64,000 nt of DNA from Lepidostoma basale (Eukaryota > Arthropoda > Insecta > Trichoptera > Lepidostomatidae), in contig JAHDVF020000982.1 of the NCBI GenBank assembly GCA_022606425.2, forward strand, positions 744,001-808,000, in the 5' to 3' direction. Every line of letters begins with the position of its first letter. The stretch's first letter is position 1. Under the pieces are notes generated by a model. It searched no databases, had not been told where the DNA came from, and saw only the letters and a program-made list of their open reading frames with translations. Below, one piece after another: positions 63,601-64,000 of the stretch. The translations under genes and the position numbers were made by a program.

Positions 63601-64000
63601 TTTATACTATTTTTTTATTGTTTATACTTATATTACTACGAGTATATATATATATTGTTTCTTGAACAATGGTGTAAAACTTGGTCTTAATTATTAAATA
63701 TTGATAAAAACGTACATTCTTTAGAAGTTTTTATGTAATTAATACGAATGAAAACGTCGGTTTTCTAGAAGTTTAATTGTCATTTATGGAAATAACATGT
63801 TTCGTCTAACTGTAATAAGACATTATCAAATGTGATATTTGACAACACCTTGGACAGGTGAAATATTGATTACAAGGTAATGATTTTTGAAAAAGAAGAA
63901 ATCACGACAGTTTATTTCAAAGTGCAAACTGGTCTCCTTTTAAAGTGCAAACTCTTATTTTTTTAAAGTGCAATCAATAATATTTAATACGAAGTTTAAT
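63601..64000. other. MITE-B fragment and window end
   Basis: 63725-63860 is family B (GGTTTTCTAGAAGTTTAATT, AACATGTTTCGTCTAACTGT, ACATTATCAAATGTGATATT TG). The final bases include AAAGTGCAAACT twice. No exon seen. Confidence 0.5.

Overview
The window is insect nuclear DNA: about 64 kb of AT-rich sequence holding the interior of one large gene on the minus strand, with introns packed with transposable elements. Insect origin is inferred from the protein sequence (closest to arthropod filamin as I know the family), from mariner, piggyBac, Helitron and LINE remnants typical of insects, and from a short interstitial CCTAA tract, the insect telomere motif. The element mix suggests a moth or butterfly, but I cannot prove the order from sequence alone.

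The gene is a filamin (actin-crosslinking rod protein, probably the cheerio ortholog). Nineteen internal exons can be placed between 52974 and 2806, transcribed right to left. All have GT/AG borders and compatible phases, and they give one open frame of 3174 nt (about 1058 codons) covering roughly ten to eleven Ig-FLN repeats. The N-terminal actin-binding exons must lie beyond the right edge and the C-terminal exons beyond the left edge. The longest visible intron, 11.5 kb (23183-34730), holds a CpG-dense island at about 31130-31450.

No other host gene is supported. The introns hold these families (labels are mine). LINE-A carries a WFGHMER motif, with a 3' end GGAGACGGCGTGATGG followed by TTAG repeats. 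LINE-B carries WAGHVAR, with a GAA-repeat tail. LINE-C carries AGKTLRDRVRN. LINE-D carries LRNVREWTG, with an end like GGGGACCTGACAGG. LINE-E is Jockey/CR1-like with a GATTT tail. There are also single copies of other LINE tails. SINE-1 and SINE-2 are tRNA-derived, and SINE-T shares the 3' end of LINE-A. Repeat-A is an unclassified family of about 390 bp starting TTGTATCTCAATAGAG, with eleven copies. Several foldback or MITE families are also present.

Layout from left to right: 1-3400 LINE/SINE remnants and filamin exon S; 3403-9440 a minisatellite split by a 5.6 kb Helitron; 9800-23182 filamin exons R to J, spaced by LINEs, a solo LTR and minisatellites; 23183-34730 the long intron with MITEs, a minisatellite, the CpG island and a piggyBac remnant; 34731-49129 exons I to C with a complete-ended mariner, a 126-140 bp satellite and fold-back elements; 49130-52974 exons B and A with LINE-B/LINE-C copies; 52975-64000 the upstream intron, holding LINEs, a second solo LTR and a chimeric SINE. 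Nothing here forms an operon or pathway apart from the filamin gene. The points of interest are nested insertions with readable target-site scars.
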